A stretch of 64,000 nt of DNA. Origin: Pogostemon cablin. Its lineage: Eukaryota > Streptophyta > Magnoliopsida > Lamiales > Lamiaceae. The position numbers were made by a program, and so were the translations under genes. Under the pieces are notes generated by a model that searched no databases, was not told where the DNA came from, and was given only the letters and a program-made list of their open reading frames with translations. Positions 23,960 to 35,468 of the stretch are shown here, piece after piece (position 1 is the first letter of the stretch; every line of letters starts with the position of its first letter). The stretch spans positions 21,794,791 to 21,858,790 of the forward strand of contig CM043013.1 in assembly GCA_023678885.1 (NCBI GenBank), read 5' to 3'.

Positions 23960-23966
23960 GTGGACA

Positions 23967-24104
23967 TCAGCTACTATGCAAAACTTCTAAAAGGATAGAG
24001 TACTTGTGAAGGTAGAGTAGTCCCTGAGCCGTCCCTTCAATGATGTTGAACCGTTCACGCCAATCTAATTGCTCATTCATTGATTGATCTATTGTGTAGT
24101 CTGC
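23967..24104 (-). pseudogene. Receptor-like kinase fragment (kinase subdomain region)
   Basis: About 45 codons on the minus strand read LDWRERFNIIEGTAQGLLYLHKYS, the segment before the catalytic HRD loop in plant S-domain/cysteine-rich receptor kinases. The match stops before the HRD motif: after LLYLHKYS the reading becomes ILLEVLHSS and a stop. No other kinase exon is seen nearby, so this is a captured or decayed piece and not a gene. It lies between the CACTA ends. Confidence 0.55.
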
Positions 24105-24120
24105 CAACATATTAGAATTG

Positions 24121-25226
24121 GTTATGTTCAAATTCATCAACATGTATAATCACAAAAGTTGCCGAAGAGAAAGAAATCGAAACTTTTGTTGGCATGTACT
24201 CATAGATGATCATTTTATCATCTCATGAATGCAGCACCCAATAAGCTTAACAAGATTCAGAATAATAGTAAGATATAGCTATGTTTGCTTTGTGTTTTAT
24301 TATCACTTTTTTTTGTCATGCTGATTTGATTAGGTTAATTTTCACTTCTAATACCTAATCAAGAAACTAATAATAAAAAGTACTAAAGATTTTTTAGATG
24401 GTTACTATATTCTAATTTTTGGTCTTTTGAAAAATTATTGCTATAAATCTGTATCAGGTGCCTTCAAGGTTTATATCTATATCTTTTATGTATTGGTTAA
24501 AACTCAGAGTTTTACAAAATTTATGCAAGTAATGCAAGATTAAGCCTATTTTGAAGCAAGAAGATTGAATCAAAAATTACCAGTTGTAAATGTGGCTTGT
24601 TTTCCCATATTCTGAACACGTGTATCCAAATGATTATGAAGGATTTGAAAGGTCTTGTACCCAAACAGTTCATAAAAATATTATCTGGAAAGAGCTTACT
24701 AGGATACCTTTCAACTATTGCGTAAAAAAACGCTCCCTATTTCAACAAACAAAGGATCAGATGCATCAAGAAGAAGGTACAACACCATCTAGTCAATCCT
24801 AACAGTAAACCCAAAGAAGGTCCAGAAAAGAACAAGTGAGATTCCCGTTAATATCATTTATCAACCAATCAACCTCATTACTCAAATTTGGTATCTCAGC
24901 ATTCACTAATCACAGTATTTCATCAACGCAATAACCACAAAATTAAAGTTCAGGCAGGAACTACAAATAAAGTTCATCTGAAGAAACTCCACACTTACCA
25001 AACTCTTTTTTTTTGTTTCCTAACTGCAATCAAACTATAATAACTTTATGCTAATAGCACTTATAAAAAGCCAGCTGACTAATGCTCCCTCATACAAATG
25101 AGTTATACATCCCACACAAAATAAAATCTAACTCTCACATGCAATTTTACATGGATAACACAGTAGATTTGAGTTTGCTCCAAAACAAACCCCTCTTGAA
25201 TGGATAACATTTCAATAGAATAACAT
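24121..25226. other. Interior DNA with no gene recognised
   Basis: AT-rich. A plus-strand frame at 24590-24802 (70 residues) has no motif I know and is probably chance. Confidence 0.3.
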
Positions 25227-25918
25227 ACCAAACTATTTGCAACTTCATCGGCTCACTGAGGTTGTTCGTATGATGAGGGAACTCTTGATTGCTATGTTAA
25301 ATCAGGCTGAGTCAGATGCTTCAATACGTCAGCGGTCAGAGGGGTATAACGCTCACCAATTTGGCTTTCCCATTCCCACTGTCAATCCTTACTGCTGTTC
25401 ACAGTGGCGGACGCAGGATTTTCGTCGAGGGGGGCCCAACTTTTCTCATACAATAGTTCGTGTTTTTTGTTCTACAAATTTTAAGAAGAATTATTTTATT
25501 TACCAACTTTTATTAATATATTTCTAAAGATGTTTTAGTATTTTTAATTGTATTATGCAAGAGTAACAATTTTGAAACTAAAGTCATTAAAATTATTAAA
25601 TAAATATGTTATTTAGAGGGAAAATAAATAAATAAAAGAAATAGAAGAGGGAAAAAAAATAACAGTGCTGCATGAATCGAACACGGGACCTTTAAAACTA
25701 AAACATCCTCACTTTACCACTTGAACACAAAGGTATTTCAAGAAAATTTCTATATCTATACTAGTAATTTTTAGAAGTTCAGGGGGGCCCAGTGCCCCCC
25801 TACCCACTTAGTACGTCCGCCACTGGCTGTTCACCACATTTTCGGCTTATGTTGGACTGACATTTCTGTGAAAGTGAGAAGATAACTTTGGTGGGGATTT
25901 TGATTTAGTTGTAGACAT
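25227..25918 (-). pseudogene. Decayed first exon of an unidentified gene, split by an hAT element
   Basis: On the minus strand a TC-rich leader (CATCTCTCTCTTTCTCTGCC, about 25940-25920) precedes ATG at 25918-25916. The frame reads MSTTKSKSPPKLSSHFHRNV and, after removing the hAT element and one TSD copy, continues QWEWESQIGERYTPLTADVL and LTQPDLT. It ends with a donor, AATAGTTTG followed by GTATGTTATT (25227). Four in-frame stops are each one transition from CAA, CAG or CGA. The opposite strand also has an open frame (25237-25390). I favour minus because of leader, ATG and donor. Family not recognised. Confidence 0.4.
25394..25833. mobile_element. Non-autonomous hAT element with 8-bp TSD GCTGTTCA
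   Basis: The element is 25402-25825 (424 bp). It starts CAGTGGCGGACGCAGGA and ends (read inward) CAGTGGCGGACGTACTAA. GCTGTTCA lies at 25394-25401 and 25826-25833. CAGTGGCGG ends and 8-bp duplications are typical of hAT. No transposase; the interior has GGGGGGCCC runs near each end. Confidence 0.9.
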
Positions 25919-26158
25919 TAGGCAGAGAAAGAGAGAGATGAAAGCTCTGATGCATCGTAGAGAAGGAAATAAATGATATTTGTTCAACCAAAGGAATTTG
26001 AGAAATTAAAGAACGGGGACTGCGCGCCTTCGAGCTAATACTTTTTAATTTTCTAATATTTCCGCGCCATTTACAGTGTACGTGGAGGGAAGGGAATAAT
26101 AATTCTGTAATGTGGTAATAAAAATTTCAAAAAATAAAAAATATATGTTTTTGTATAT

Positions 26159-26441
26159 TAATCCCTTCGTCCCGTAATACTTTTCACGTTTGATGTTCCA
26201 AGTTGTTTAAGAAAATGTGCACTTCTTGACCAACTCTATTGACTTTGGAGGGTATTGTGGTATTTTTAGATAATAAAAAAGTTTAAAGTAATGATATGTG
26301 TGTGAAAAAGGAGTGACAAATTTGAAATTAATGGAACTTATGACGTTAAATAAACTGATGTTTCATTTTTTGGGGTGTGAAAGATTTTGTGGGATAAACA
26401 AATGAGGAAAGTATGAAAGATTTTATGGAACGGAGGGAGTA
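26159..26441. mobile_element. Stowaway-type MITE
   Basis: 26161-26439, TA duplications on both sides, ends ATCCCTTCGTCCCGTAA and (read inward) CTCCCTCCGTTCCATAA, the CTCCCTCCGT signature of Tc1/mariner-derived Stowaway elements. Confidence 0.75.
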
Positions 26442-26755
26442 ATAAAAATGATTTAAAATAAACTTTTAGTTTAACATGATAGTCTATCATTTGATCAATG
26501 CCCCCTTCATTTTTTAATTAGTTAGTAGTATTTTATTTAAAAAAATATTATTAAATTTTAAATAAAAAAATTCACCTTTTTTTTATACTACAAAATGTTT
26601 ATAAAATAATTTATTGTATCATTATCACTTTTCATTAATTTGAGTTTAACATGTTATTTAAAAAGTTATCAATTCTTATATATCGGCCTTAAAAAAATCT
26701 TTATATAGGACTGACTATCTTACATAAGTTTTTGCCCTATCATTTTAATAAATAC

Positions 26756-27307
26756 TATTCTCTCCGTCACATTGTTCGTGTTTAAATTAAATGTAAAAAA
26801 AGGGTAATTATAATTTTTCAAACTACTAAACTTATTTAGTAGTTTAGACAAACCTTGAGATGGGTAATTGTAATTTACCCAAACTAATAATAATATCAGA
26901 TTAGTAAAAAATTATACTCCATTTTAAAAGATTTAAAGAAATATGTAATATATGTAGTTAAAAAATAATAATTACTAATAAATAATTAAATTTTATGGAA
27001 ATTAATCATCTAAAAAATACTCCACTTAATAGTATTTGTAAAAGAACATTTTATAATCTATCCGTTATGACGAAAAGTCTCAATTTTACTATATTGGACG
27101 TATCATTAAAATATTCTTATTTTTTTCTTTTAGTTAAAAGGGTCCACCATTACCAATCACATCCTTCTAATATAACTACCCAATACACATAAAATAATAA
27201 TAATTCTTAATTAATGTGCAAAAAGTAAACGACCACCTTTGCTCGGGATAGAAGGAGTATTAAATAACGTAAAATAATAAAAAATATTATTTGGAATGGA
27301 GGGAATA
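26756..27307. mobile_element. Stowaway-like element, probably compound
   Basis: Ends TTCTCTCCGTCAC and (inward) TTCCCTCCATTCC, flanked by TA. At 548 bp it is long for the family; a second CTATCCGTTATGAC / GATAGAAGGAGTA pair inside (27058-27260) suggests one MITE within another. Confidence 0.45.
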
Positions 27308-27890
27308 AAAAAATAGTGGATATAAACCATTTAAAAAAATTAATAATGATATCAAATAAAGAAAAATTAAGTATAGTAATCTTTTTAAAAGATTACGAAA
27401 GTCAATCTTTCACAAGATGAATAAAAGTTAATAATATTTTTAATAAAAAATAATAATCAATTGATGAAAAATTATAATAGTGTTATAAACTATATCATTA
27501 ATAATTTATAATATAAATTAAAAATAATAACATATAAAAAAATATTCTTAATAAAACGTTATAACTAAATAAAAATCGTAAAATAATCTTACTGTGAAAT
27601 GGTCTCATCTAACATTGCTCGTAATTAAAAAATAATGAGTAATAAATAATAAAGAATTAAAGAAATTAGTCATTATAAAAAACAGTAATAAATAATAAAA
27701 AGATAAATAAATTAGAGTTGATATTAGGTGCACCAATATGTGTATAACTTTTTATTCTATTTTGTATACATGTCATTCTATTTTGTATACGTATTTTTTA
27801 ATAATTGTATACTTTTAAAACACTAAAATTTTCATTAAAAAACTAGCATCCATATTTGTATAACTTTTTATTCAATATTGTATACATGTT
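27308..27890. other. AT-rich DNA, no gene
   Basis: Contains a direct repeat around TGTATAACTTTTTATTC (about 27740 and 27857). Nothing else seen. Confidence 0.3.
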
Positions 27891-28432
27891 TTTTAATAAG
27901 GAAAAATTACTAATAGATACACACTTTTAACCTAAATTACTATGAGATACAAGGAATTCAAATAATTATTCTCACATACAAATATTAAAGTAAAATATCA
28001 AATATAATCTTATAATCCCATACACTTTTAAACCACCAAATCTACCCCTCACCCACCCATCGGCGTTGACTCATTGACCGACATTGATCAACTGTTGATC
28101 GGCGTTGACCGATAGTTGATCGGCATTGACCGACGATCGGACAGTTGTTCACCGGCGTTGACCACCAGCCGAACAGTCGCTGACTGCCGCCGCCTGCTGC
28201 CGGAATTTAAAATATGCAAACAAAATGTGCAAAAATAAAATTGTGCAAAATAAATTGTGCAGAATCAAATTGTGCAAAACCAAATTATGTAAACAAATTG
28301 TGCAATATATAGGGGTATTTATGTTATCACAATCATAATTGTGTAGTTATGAGTAATAGTACTTTGAGTCATGTAGTTTACAGCAATTATGCATTCTTTT
28401 ATGTATCCAATAGTAAGTGACCCTTTTAATAA
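27891..28432. mobile_element. MULE of the TTACT-end family, copy C, TSD TTTTAATAA
   Basis: 27900-28423 (524 bp) between TTTTAATAA at 27891-27899 and 28424-28432. Left end GGAAAAATTACTAATAGATA, right end (inward) GGGTCACTTACTATTGGATA. The interior has a GC-rich block of GGCGTTGACCGA-type repeats (about 28065-28200) and ATTGTGCAAAA repeats (28210-28310). No coding capacity. Confidence 0.85.
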
Positions 28433-29875
28433 TTGTATATATTTTTACACTCAATTTTTCATTAAAGAAACTAATAATTAAATTATATACATTTTTGTTT
28501 GTATATGATTTTATTTATATTTATATACATTTTTTAAAGTGGGTGCATCCTATCTTAGGGTGCACTATCTTAGGGTACACCCGGGTGCACAGTATAATTA
28601 GCCAATAAATTAACTATTAAAAAAATAAAAATCTTATCTTAATATATATACTAGCATTTGACCCGTGCGTTGCACGGGAATAAGTTATTACAATGTTATT
28701 AAATTTTATTTAATAATTAGAATTCTATTTGAATTAAAATATATTATGTGTATGTAACTATTAATTTTTTTAATATTATTCCGAATTCTACATTATTATA
28801 TTTGAAATTTTTAATAACTGAAACTTAGAAGTTGGGATATCGTGATTGGAGTACTTCATTCGTCCTACCAATGTTATTACATTTACTGTTTGCACAAAAT
28901 TAAGAAATATTGTATTTAATGTGTGGTGGGTTGAGAAATATAATATTTTACTCTCTCTCTCTATATAGTAGATATCTGTATTAGTGTTGTGTGGCTCCAT
29001 GGAGATATATTGATTGTTTTATGTAGGTCTCATTTACCAAAAAAAAAGAAAATGTAACAATATTTGTGAGAAGCCTTATTTGATAAAATGTAACAACACT
29101 CATTGCACAATATATTCTCTTCGTCCCACCCAATTTGTATTAAAAAATATATTCTCTTCGTCCCATGAGTGCTATCACATTTTAGTAAATAGTGTGTCTT
29201 ACAAATATTGTTACATTTTTCTTTTTGATAAAATAATACCCACACAAAATAATTAATATATCTCAATGAACCCACACACAACACTAATGCAACTATCCAC
29301 TACACTATACATTAAGATATTATATTTCTCAGCCCACTATACATTAAACACATAGATATATAAAATATACCGCAAAATACGTTTTCTATAGTATATAAAG
29401 TTCACAAAAAATATATACTTCCCCGTCCCACAAATATTGTTATATTTGACGAAAATTATACATATACCCCATATTTATTATGTATGGCCTAGATTGATAA
29501 ATAAAAAATATGACATTAATTTTATAATTTAAAAATTAACAAAAAATTAGTAATAATAATAATAATAATATGTATGTCATAAATTGATAAAAGACAAAAA
29601 GTAATTTATAATTTCATATTAAAAAATGGCATTAATTTATAATTTAAAAATTAAACAAATATATTCCCTTCATCCAACCCAATTTGTATTAAAAAATATA
29701 TTCCCTTCGTTCCATAAGTGTTGTCACATTTTACTAAATAGTGCGTCTCACAAATATTGTTATATTTATATTTTTGGTAAATGAGACTCACACGAAATAA
29801 TCAATATATCTCCATGGGACCCCCACACAATACTAAAGAGTTATTCACTATATATTAAAATATTGACAAAGATTG

Positions 29876-30074
29876 TGTGAGACCGTCTCACGCAAGCCCT
29901 TACGTGAGACGGATAAAAAGTGATATCATCACTAACGAAAAGTGAACAATTTATAATATAAATAAAAAATAATAACATTTTATAGCAAAAGTGATAATAT
30001 TTTATTGCGAAAGTAATAATAATTTTTAATTTTTTATCTGTCTCACATAAGGGCTTATGTGAAACGGTCTGACA
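29876..30074. mobile_element. MITE with 44-bp inverted ends
   Basis: TGTGAGACCGTCTCACGC...GGATAAAAA on the left matches TGTCAGACCGTTTCACAT...AGATAAAAA read inward on the right. Length is 199 bp. I could not fix a TSD, so the superfamily is open. Confidence 0.65.
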
Positions 30075-30969
30075 TAAGATCTACCCTAAAATATTATATT
30101 TTTTAACCCACTACACATTAAACACATAGATCATATATACTCTATAAAATATAACCCATATGTATGGCATAAATTTATTTTTTTTTTAAAAAAACATAAA
30201 TTTATAAACACTTGTTAATAATAATAATAATAATAATAATATGTATGACATAAATTGATAAAAAATGATATTAATTAATTTATAAATAATAGGAATAAGA
30301 AATACTCCAAAAATCATAGAAAAATTACCATATATGTCTAAAATCTCTCTTGAGAAATACTACCATATATGTCAAACATATAAAATAGGAAAACTCAATA
30401 TCTAACGTTAATGCGAGAAATACTACCATATTTAATACGAGAAATTAAAGAGAAATTGAGAGAGATGAGAAATAAAAAAGAGATTTTGACTAAAACGTTT
30501 GAGTGGGAAAAAAAGGTTGACCACATGTGCTTATATATATATATATAATATTATTATCATCTTATAAAAAGAATAAAAGAAATTAATTGATACCTCAATT
30601 TAATCTGTAAATTTATAAATCTGTAGAGCGTGAAATCATAGAACTGATGCCTAAAATATTTTTAGTTGTAAATCAATTGTAAAATTTTAAAAGTGTTTTT
30701 AGAGTGAAATATATAACAAAAATCGCTCCAAATGTAAAATTTCTATATTTAACTCATCATACATGAATAAGGAAAATGAATATAATAGATAATCGATGAT
30801 GAAATTAATTATCGTAACATAATTTCTATATTTAAATCATCATATATTAATAAGGAAAATGAATATAATTACGATGGGAGAAATTGATCAGGAGAAATTA
30901 AAGAGAATCGATAAATTGATGAAATTTTATTTGAGAGATTTTGATCAAGGTTTTAAGCGGGAAAACCTT

Positions 30970-30971
<2 letters not shown>

Positions 30972-31047
<76 letters not shown>
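30972..31047. repeat. (AT)n microsatellite
   Basis: About 75 bp of perfect AT. Confidence 0.95.
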
Positions 31048-31050
<3 letters not shown>

Positions 31051-31616
31051 TTGTAAAGTAGTTTCCTTATTTGAATTTTTTTAAAACACACGTGTTGCAA
31101 TTTTGTTCTTCTCAAAATAAAATTTTATATTTATTTTTGTTTCTATTGGTTGAGTATTATGTTTATGTATTAATTGTGTTTTTGTTTTGATCGAACCTAA
31201 TTATCTTGATATATCTATTTTAAAGTAATTTTCTAATAATTTTTTTTTACAACAAGAGTGTTGATTTAATGTCATTAAAAACTTTAAATTACAAATAATA
31301 TTTTGAAAATTTAATTGGTTGAATAATTTAATATTTACTTAATATTAATTTTATTTCACCAAATTAATTGAAATCATTTATAACTAAAACAAAATTTTAA
31401 TTAATTTATATAATAAAAATAAATATTAAATTAATGGGTCACTTACTAATAGATACATAAAATAATGTATAATTGCTATAAATTACATGACTCAAAGTAC
31501 TAATATTCACAACTATACAATTATGATTGTGATACCATAAATACCCCTATGTATTTGCACAATTTGGTTTGCACAATTTTATTTTTACACATTTTGTTTG
31601 CACATTTTAAGTTTCG

Positions 31617-31855
31617 AAGGCGATCTGACGGATGTCTGGCGACCGACTGGTGGCGGTCCGGTGGAGTTCCGGCGATCGGCCGGCGGAGTTCCGACGATCG
31701 GCCAGTGGTGGTCCGGCGACCGGCCGACGGAGTTCCGGTGACTGGCCAGTCGCGGTTTGACGATCGGCCGACGGAGGTCCGACGGTCCAGCGAAGGTCCA
31801 TCGACCGGCCACCAGAGGTTCGGCGGTGGTCCGGCAATGGGTGGGTGGGTGGGTG
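31617..31855. repeat. GC-rich degenerate tandem array
   Basis: Units of about 24-28 bp around GTCCGGCGACCGGCC and GGAGTTCCGG. Three frames are open across it on both strands, a by-product of the repeat. Confidence 0.75.
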
Positions 31856-31971
31856 AGGGGTAGGGTTTGCACAATTTTGTTTTGCATAATTTAGTTTGCA
31901 CAATTTTATTTTTGCACATTTTATTTTGCATAATTTGTTTTGCACATTTTTTATTAAATTGTGCAAAATAA

Positions 31972-32342
31972 CCTAAGTCGTCTTTTACACGTATCCGACT
32001 CCACATAGAAAATTGTGCAAAATTAATTTTTGTACAATGGTTTTGCACATTTCTTAATCTAAGTTTTCGTTTACATGTATCTCGACTCCACATAGAAAAT
32101 TATGCAAAATTGATTAAATTGTGCAAACTTGATTTTTGTATAATGATTTTGCACATTTCGTAACCTAAGTCTTCTTTTACACGCATCCCGACTCTATATA
32201 GAAAATTGTGCAAAATTGATTAAATATGCAAAATTGATTTTTGCACAAGAATTTTGCACATTTCTTAACCTAAGTCGTCTTACACGTATTTCGACTCCAC
32301 GTAGAAAATTATACAAAATTGATAATGGTCTTGCACATTCCC
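31972..32342. repeat. Four tandem copies of a 73-106 bp unit
   Basis: Copies start near 31972, 32058, 32164 and 32269 with CCTAAGTCGTCTTTTACACG-like text, then CGACTCCACATAGAAAATT, and end in TTTTGCACATT. Confidence 0.8.
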
Positions 32343-32744
32343 ACAACAAATTACATTCATAATGCAAATATGTCAAGTAAATAAAAAATTATACATCAAT
32401 CATAAAAAAGATTCAGAAACAGCCTTGAAAACATGACAGGCTTGAAAACATGACATGCTTCCATCAATAACAAATATGTCATGTAAATAAAAAATTATAC
32501 ATCAATCATAATGGTTTTTTTTTTCATATTTTGCTTGCATTTTTTTTTTGCACATTTTATTTTTCACAATTTACTTGCATTCTTTTTTTTTCACATTTTA
32601 TTTTTCACATTTACATTTTTAACGATGATTTTATCCAACATAAAAGCTTCCAAGTTCTAAACACTAATTTCTTTGGGAAGAAAAATTGCAGCAAAAATTA
32701 AAATCAGGATTATTGAAAATGGTAAGGAAATTAATTAATCAATA

Positions 32745-33015
32745 GACATTAGCATCCATGATCTTCTTCATGAGCAACCCGGTCTTCTCATGAACCCAGT
32801 CCGAACACCCCATAGAGACCTTCGCCAGTGTGGAGGAGAGGTCCGGCAACGCCGCCGCGTCCCTCATGCAATCCTCACTCTCATCAAACAACTTCAGAAG
32901 AATCTCCAACCCCCTTCTTTACTCAGCATGCACCCCCTTTTCAATATCCCCACCATTCGGCCCACGATGCCCACACTTCTCTTCAGATTACTCAGCCCCA
33001 CCTCAAACCGGGCTG
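32745..33015 (-). pseudogene. ARM-repeat/U-box-type gene fragment 1
   Basis: Minus-strand text reads FEVGLSNLKRSVGIVGRMVG, then after a one-base frame change GLEILLKLFDESEDCMRDAA, LPDLSSTLAKVSM and HEKTGLLMKKIMDA. This helical Leu/Ala-rich pattern fits U-box/ARM-repeat proteins (ubiquitin ligases). It is broken and lacks neighbours, so it is a captured piece. An intron-like gap separates it from fragment 2. Confidence 0.5.
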
Positions 33016-33410
33016 AGAGAAGATAAAGAAAATAAAAGTGTGAATTTGTACCACTCTTGTAAAAGGAGAACAAGAATAAAAAAATCTACCCACCAAATTC
33101 AAGCATAATTTACAGGAAACATGTTCCAATGATCACATGAAGAAAATAATCAAATCCCAATCATCCGATAGGTTAATTGAATTCCTCGCCATACCAATAA
33201 TACACCATCAATTAAACAGCTAATACACATCTATTTAGTTAAAAGGGTACAATAATAGTATATAAATAGGCTAAAACAGAGCTAAAAAGTGTTATTCAAA
33301 TGCTAACAAACAAGTTCTTCTACCTTCAAATTTATGACATCAATTTTACAGTATATGCGATAGATTTGCACATACAAAAAATTACCTATGAATGATTGTG
33401 TGCATTAGCA

Positions 33411-33599
33411 TTAAAATCCATAATTCTCAAAGCATACAAATCGAAGAAACCAAAACTCGAGAGAAGAGTCAACCTGGTCAAGTAATCCTCTCAATGTAGT
33501 TTCTTCCCACAACTTACGAAAAATAACACCGGACAATCCAGCAACGACGATGTCGCTCACGAACACATTTTTCGAGAACATCACCGCCGCTGACTTCAA
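33411..33599 (-). other. Short open frame between the two ARM fragments
   Basis: 62 residues (MKSAAVMFSKNVFVSDIVVA), GC-richer than its surroundings near its start. It may be a captured exon of the same or another gene; not recognised. Confidence 0.25.
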
Positions 33600-33794
33600 T
33601 TCCCGGCGAATTCTTCTCCTCTTCAGCTGCTAAAGAATCCCAAAATTGGTTCTCAGAGGGCAATAGAAAATGGTATTAATACTTGGTGGAGCTAAAAAGG
33701 TTGTTATCGCCAATGCCATAAGCGTGACGTTTGAGATATAGTATGAGTTTGTTGGCTACGACAGTATCCGAGGGGCACACTATCGTACGCTGCT

Positions 33795-34215
33795 CACATG
33801 GTTGAGGGATCACCGATCACCATTGACGCATTAAATATGTTGCAGCCCGAGAATCGCCAGCGAAGTTCCGGCGAGATCCTCCGCCTCGGCACTCTCCGCC
33901 AGCTGTATCAGCGTCGGCACTGCCCCCACTCGAATGGTCAACATGCAGTCACCGTGAAACTACACCAGATCCGCCAGGGAGCCAAGGAGGTGATGCGACG
34001 CCGGAGTTGTGGGGACCGAGATTGCCTCCACTAGATCCTCAACGACTCCGGCGACCCCAAATTTGGCCTTGTTTTTGTCGAGCATGGCAAGGCTGCAGAG
34101 GAAGGCGGCGGCGAGTTTGCATAATTGGGTGTCGGGAGACATAATTAGGGCAGTGAGGTGAGAAATAATTTGGTGTTGTGTTGAGGGTAATTTTGTCTTT
34201 CTATCTACTAATTGT
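33795..34215 (-). pseudogene. ARM-repeat/U-box-type gene fragment 2
   Basis: Minus strand: MSPDTQLCKLAAAFLCSLAM, LDKNKAKFGVAGVVEDLVEA, HHLLGSLADLV, a stop, then LTIRVGAVPTLIQLAESAEA and GTSLAILGLQ. The order Ala/Leu-rich helix, N-x-x-K, GAV-P-LI-L is the armadillo repeat pattern of plant U-box proteins. A stop lies between the two halves. GC content is clearly above the flanks, as usual for captured coding DNA. Confidence 0.65.
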
Positions 34216-34304
34216 GTATCTAGTTGTATTTTTTGTTTTTCAATGTATCTCATAGTAAATAAGCTTCAAAGTGTGTATCTGAAAGTAATAAACCCTAAAT
34301 TAAT

Positions 34305-34786
34305 TAAGACATATAAAACATATAATAGTAAAATTGATTCTTATTAGTTTTGTCAAATTCAAAAAAAAAGGAAATAATCTATACATTTAAAAGATAAAGT
34401 GCATAAATTAATATTTAATTTAATTTATTTATATTTTATTTAAAAATATCCACGAATACATAGAATATCAATTTATTTACATTAGAAGATTAAAAAAATA
34501 TCACATAATAATATTTTCTATATAAAAAATATAAAATTTAATTATAAAGTTTAAAAATATAATATGCGGGTGTATTTAACTATTAGTATACTAATACATT
34601 TGTATTTATTAAATAATATATTTTAAATTTAAAATAAAAATTTTGTAATCAGCGTGTTAGACGGGTACTGTACTAGTTAAAATTAAAAAAACAGACTCCA
34701 GATGCGATTTGAGCCTGATCAGGCAGTTCACTAATCTCACTCACATCCAACACAGATGTGAGGGAAATCATATTTTTGGGAAAGTA
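34305..34786. other. AT-rich DNA before the EID1 fragment
   Basis: No gene. TGTTAGACGGGTACTGTACTAG near 34650-34672 weakly mirrors the ACCCGTGCGTTG block at 28660. Confidence 0.3.
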
Positions 34787-35468
34787 GATGTGAGGGCTTC
34801 GCTCTACAAAATCAGCGTATGCTGTCCCGGGCTTCTCCATGCCGGCGTCCTTCTCGAGAACTCAGATTTCGGGTTGAGCTCGAACTCGGGCCGATGAGAA
34901 TTACTGCTTACTCGAAGAAGAGGTTGCCTCTTCCAGTAATCATGACGATGAAGCCGCTAATTCCATCCCGGACTCTGTATGGTCACTGTACGACTACTTG
35001 CTATTCGACACCTTGTACACCAATTCAGAGACGTTGTCGAGAGAGCCCAAATTTGTGGAGATCGAGGTCGAGAAGCCCGATTTTTCGGTCTGTAAAAGGA
35101 GGAAGATCTGCAGGCCACATAGATCTCATCTGGCATCTGGAATTCGAAATTTCAGTCGAGAGCAAGGCAAAAAATTGCTTAAGAGCAGATTTAAGGGGGA
35201 TTGTCTGTACATTTGTGATTGGCCCGGATGCGTTCATGTTGAGGAGAAGAGTGACTACATTTTATTCAGAGGGATTTTCAAGAACTTCAAACAATCTAGG
35301 GTTTGGAGGACCATCAATGATGGTAGTCGGAGCAAGATTGATGAAAATTGTGCATTCCGCTCTTGGAGACAAACTTGGGATTTGTATTCTTCGTTTTGTT
35401 TGAGGCGGTATTTCGGGGTCCACGATGATGGTAAGCCCGTAGTTCGTTCTTGCCATTCACATGCCATT
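34787..35468 (+). pseudogene. Phytochrome A-associated F-box protein (EID1-like) fragment
   Basis: EID1 is the F-box subunit of an SCF ubiquitin ligase acting in phytochrome A signalling. The frame reads ASLYKISVCCPGLLHAGVLL and ENSDFGL, changes frame near 34875, then SVWSLYDYLLFDTLY, KRRKICRPHRSHLASG, GDCLYICDWPGCVHVEE, SRVWRTINDG, TWDLYSSFCLRRYFGVHDDG and stops after PVVR where the family has a further C-terminal stretch. The N-terminal F-box is absent. So this is the middle and C-terminal part of a usually intronless gene, cut at both ends and frame-shifted. It lies inside the CACTA ends, on the same strand as the cyclophilin fragment that follows. Confidence 0.8.

Larger units (their letters stand above)
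28433..31426. other. AT-rich region with scattered MITE remnants, no gene
   Basis: At 28653-28690 there is ACCCGTGCGTTGCACGGG, a palindrome common at the ends of unclassified plant transposons. CTTCGTCCCA-type inverted repeats lie at about 29037-29225, 29418-29460 and 29655-29790 and make small mirror frames on both strands. Nothing protein-coding. Confidence 0.45.
31427..34304. mobile_element. Pack-MULE-like element of the TTACT-end family, copy D, TSD TAAATTAAT
   Basis: 31436-34295 (2860 bp) between TAAATTAAT at 31427-31435 and 34296-34304. Left end GGGTCACTTACTAATAGATA, right end (inward) GGGTTTATTACTTTCAGATA. From the left it holds: a GC-rich degenerate array (31617-31855), TTTTGCACAATT repeats and a tandem array (31865-32342), and ARM/U-box gene pieces on the minus strand (32745-33015 and 33795-34215). 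No transposase. Gene fragments between MULE ends with a 9-bp duplication define a Pack-MULE. Confidence 0.85.

Noticed and set aside
29014..29284. Mirror-image frames of about 80 residues
   Set aside because: They come from inverted CTTCGTCCCA-type MITE repeats.
31521..31966. Pro/Arg-rich frames on both strands, up to 190 residues
   Set aside because: They span the GC-rich tandem array in MULE copy D and are mirror frames of the repeat.
28653..34676. Possible 6-kb element with ends ACCCGTGCGTTGCACGGG and its weak mirror at 34650
   Set aside because: The match is diverged and I found no target-site duplication; the ends may belong to two different remnants.
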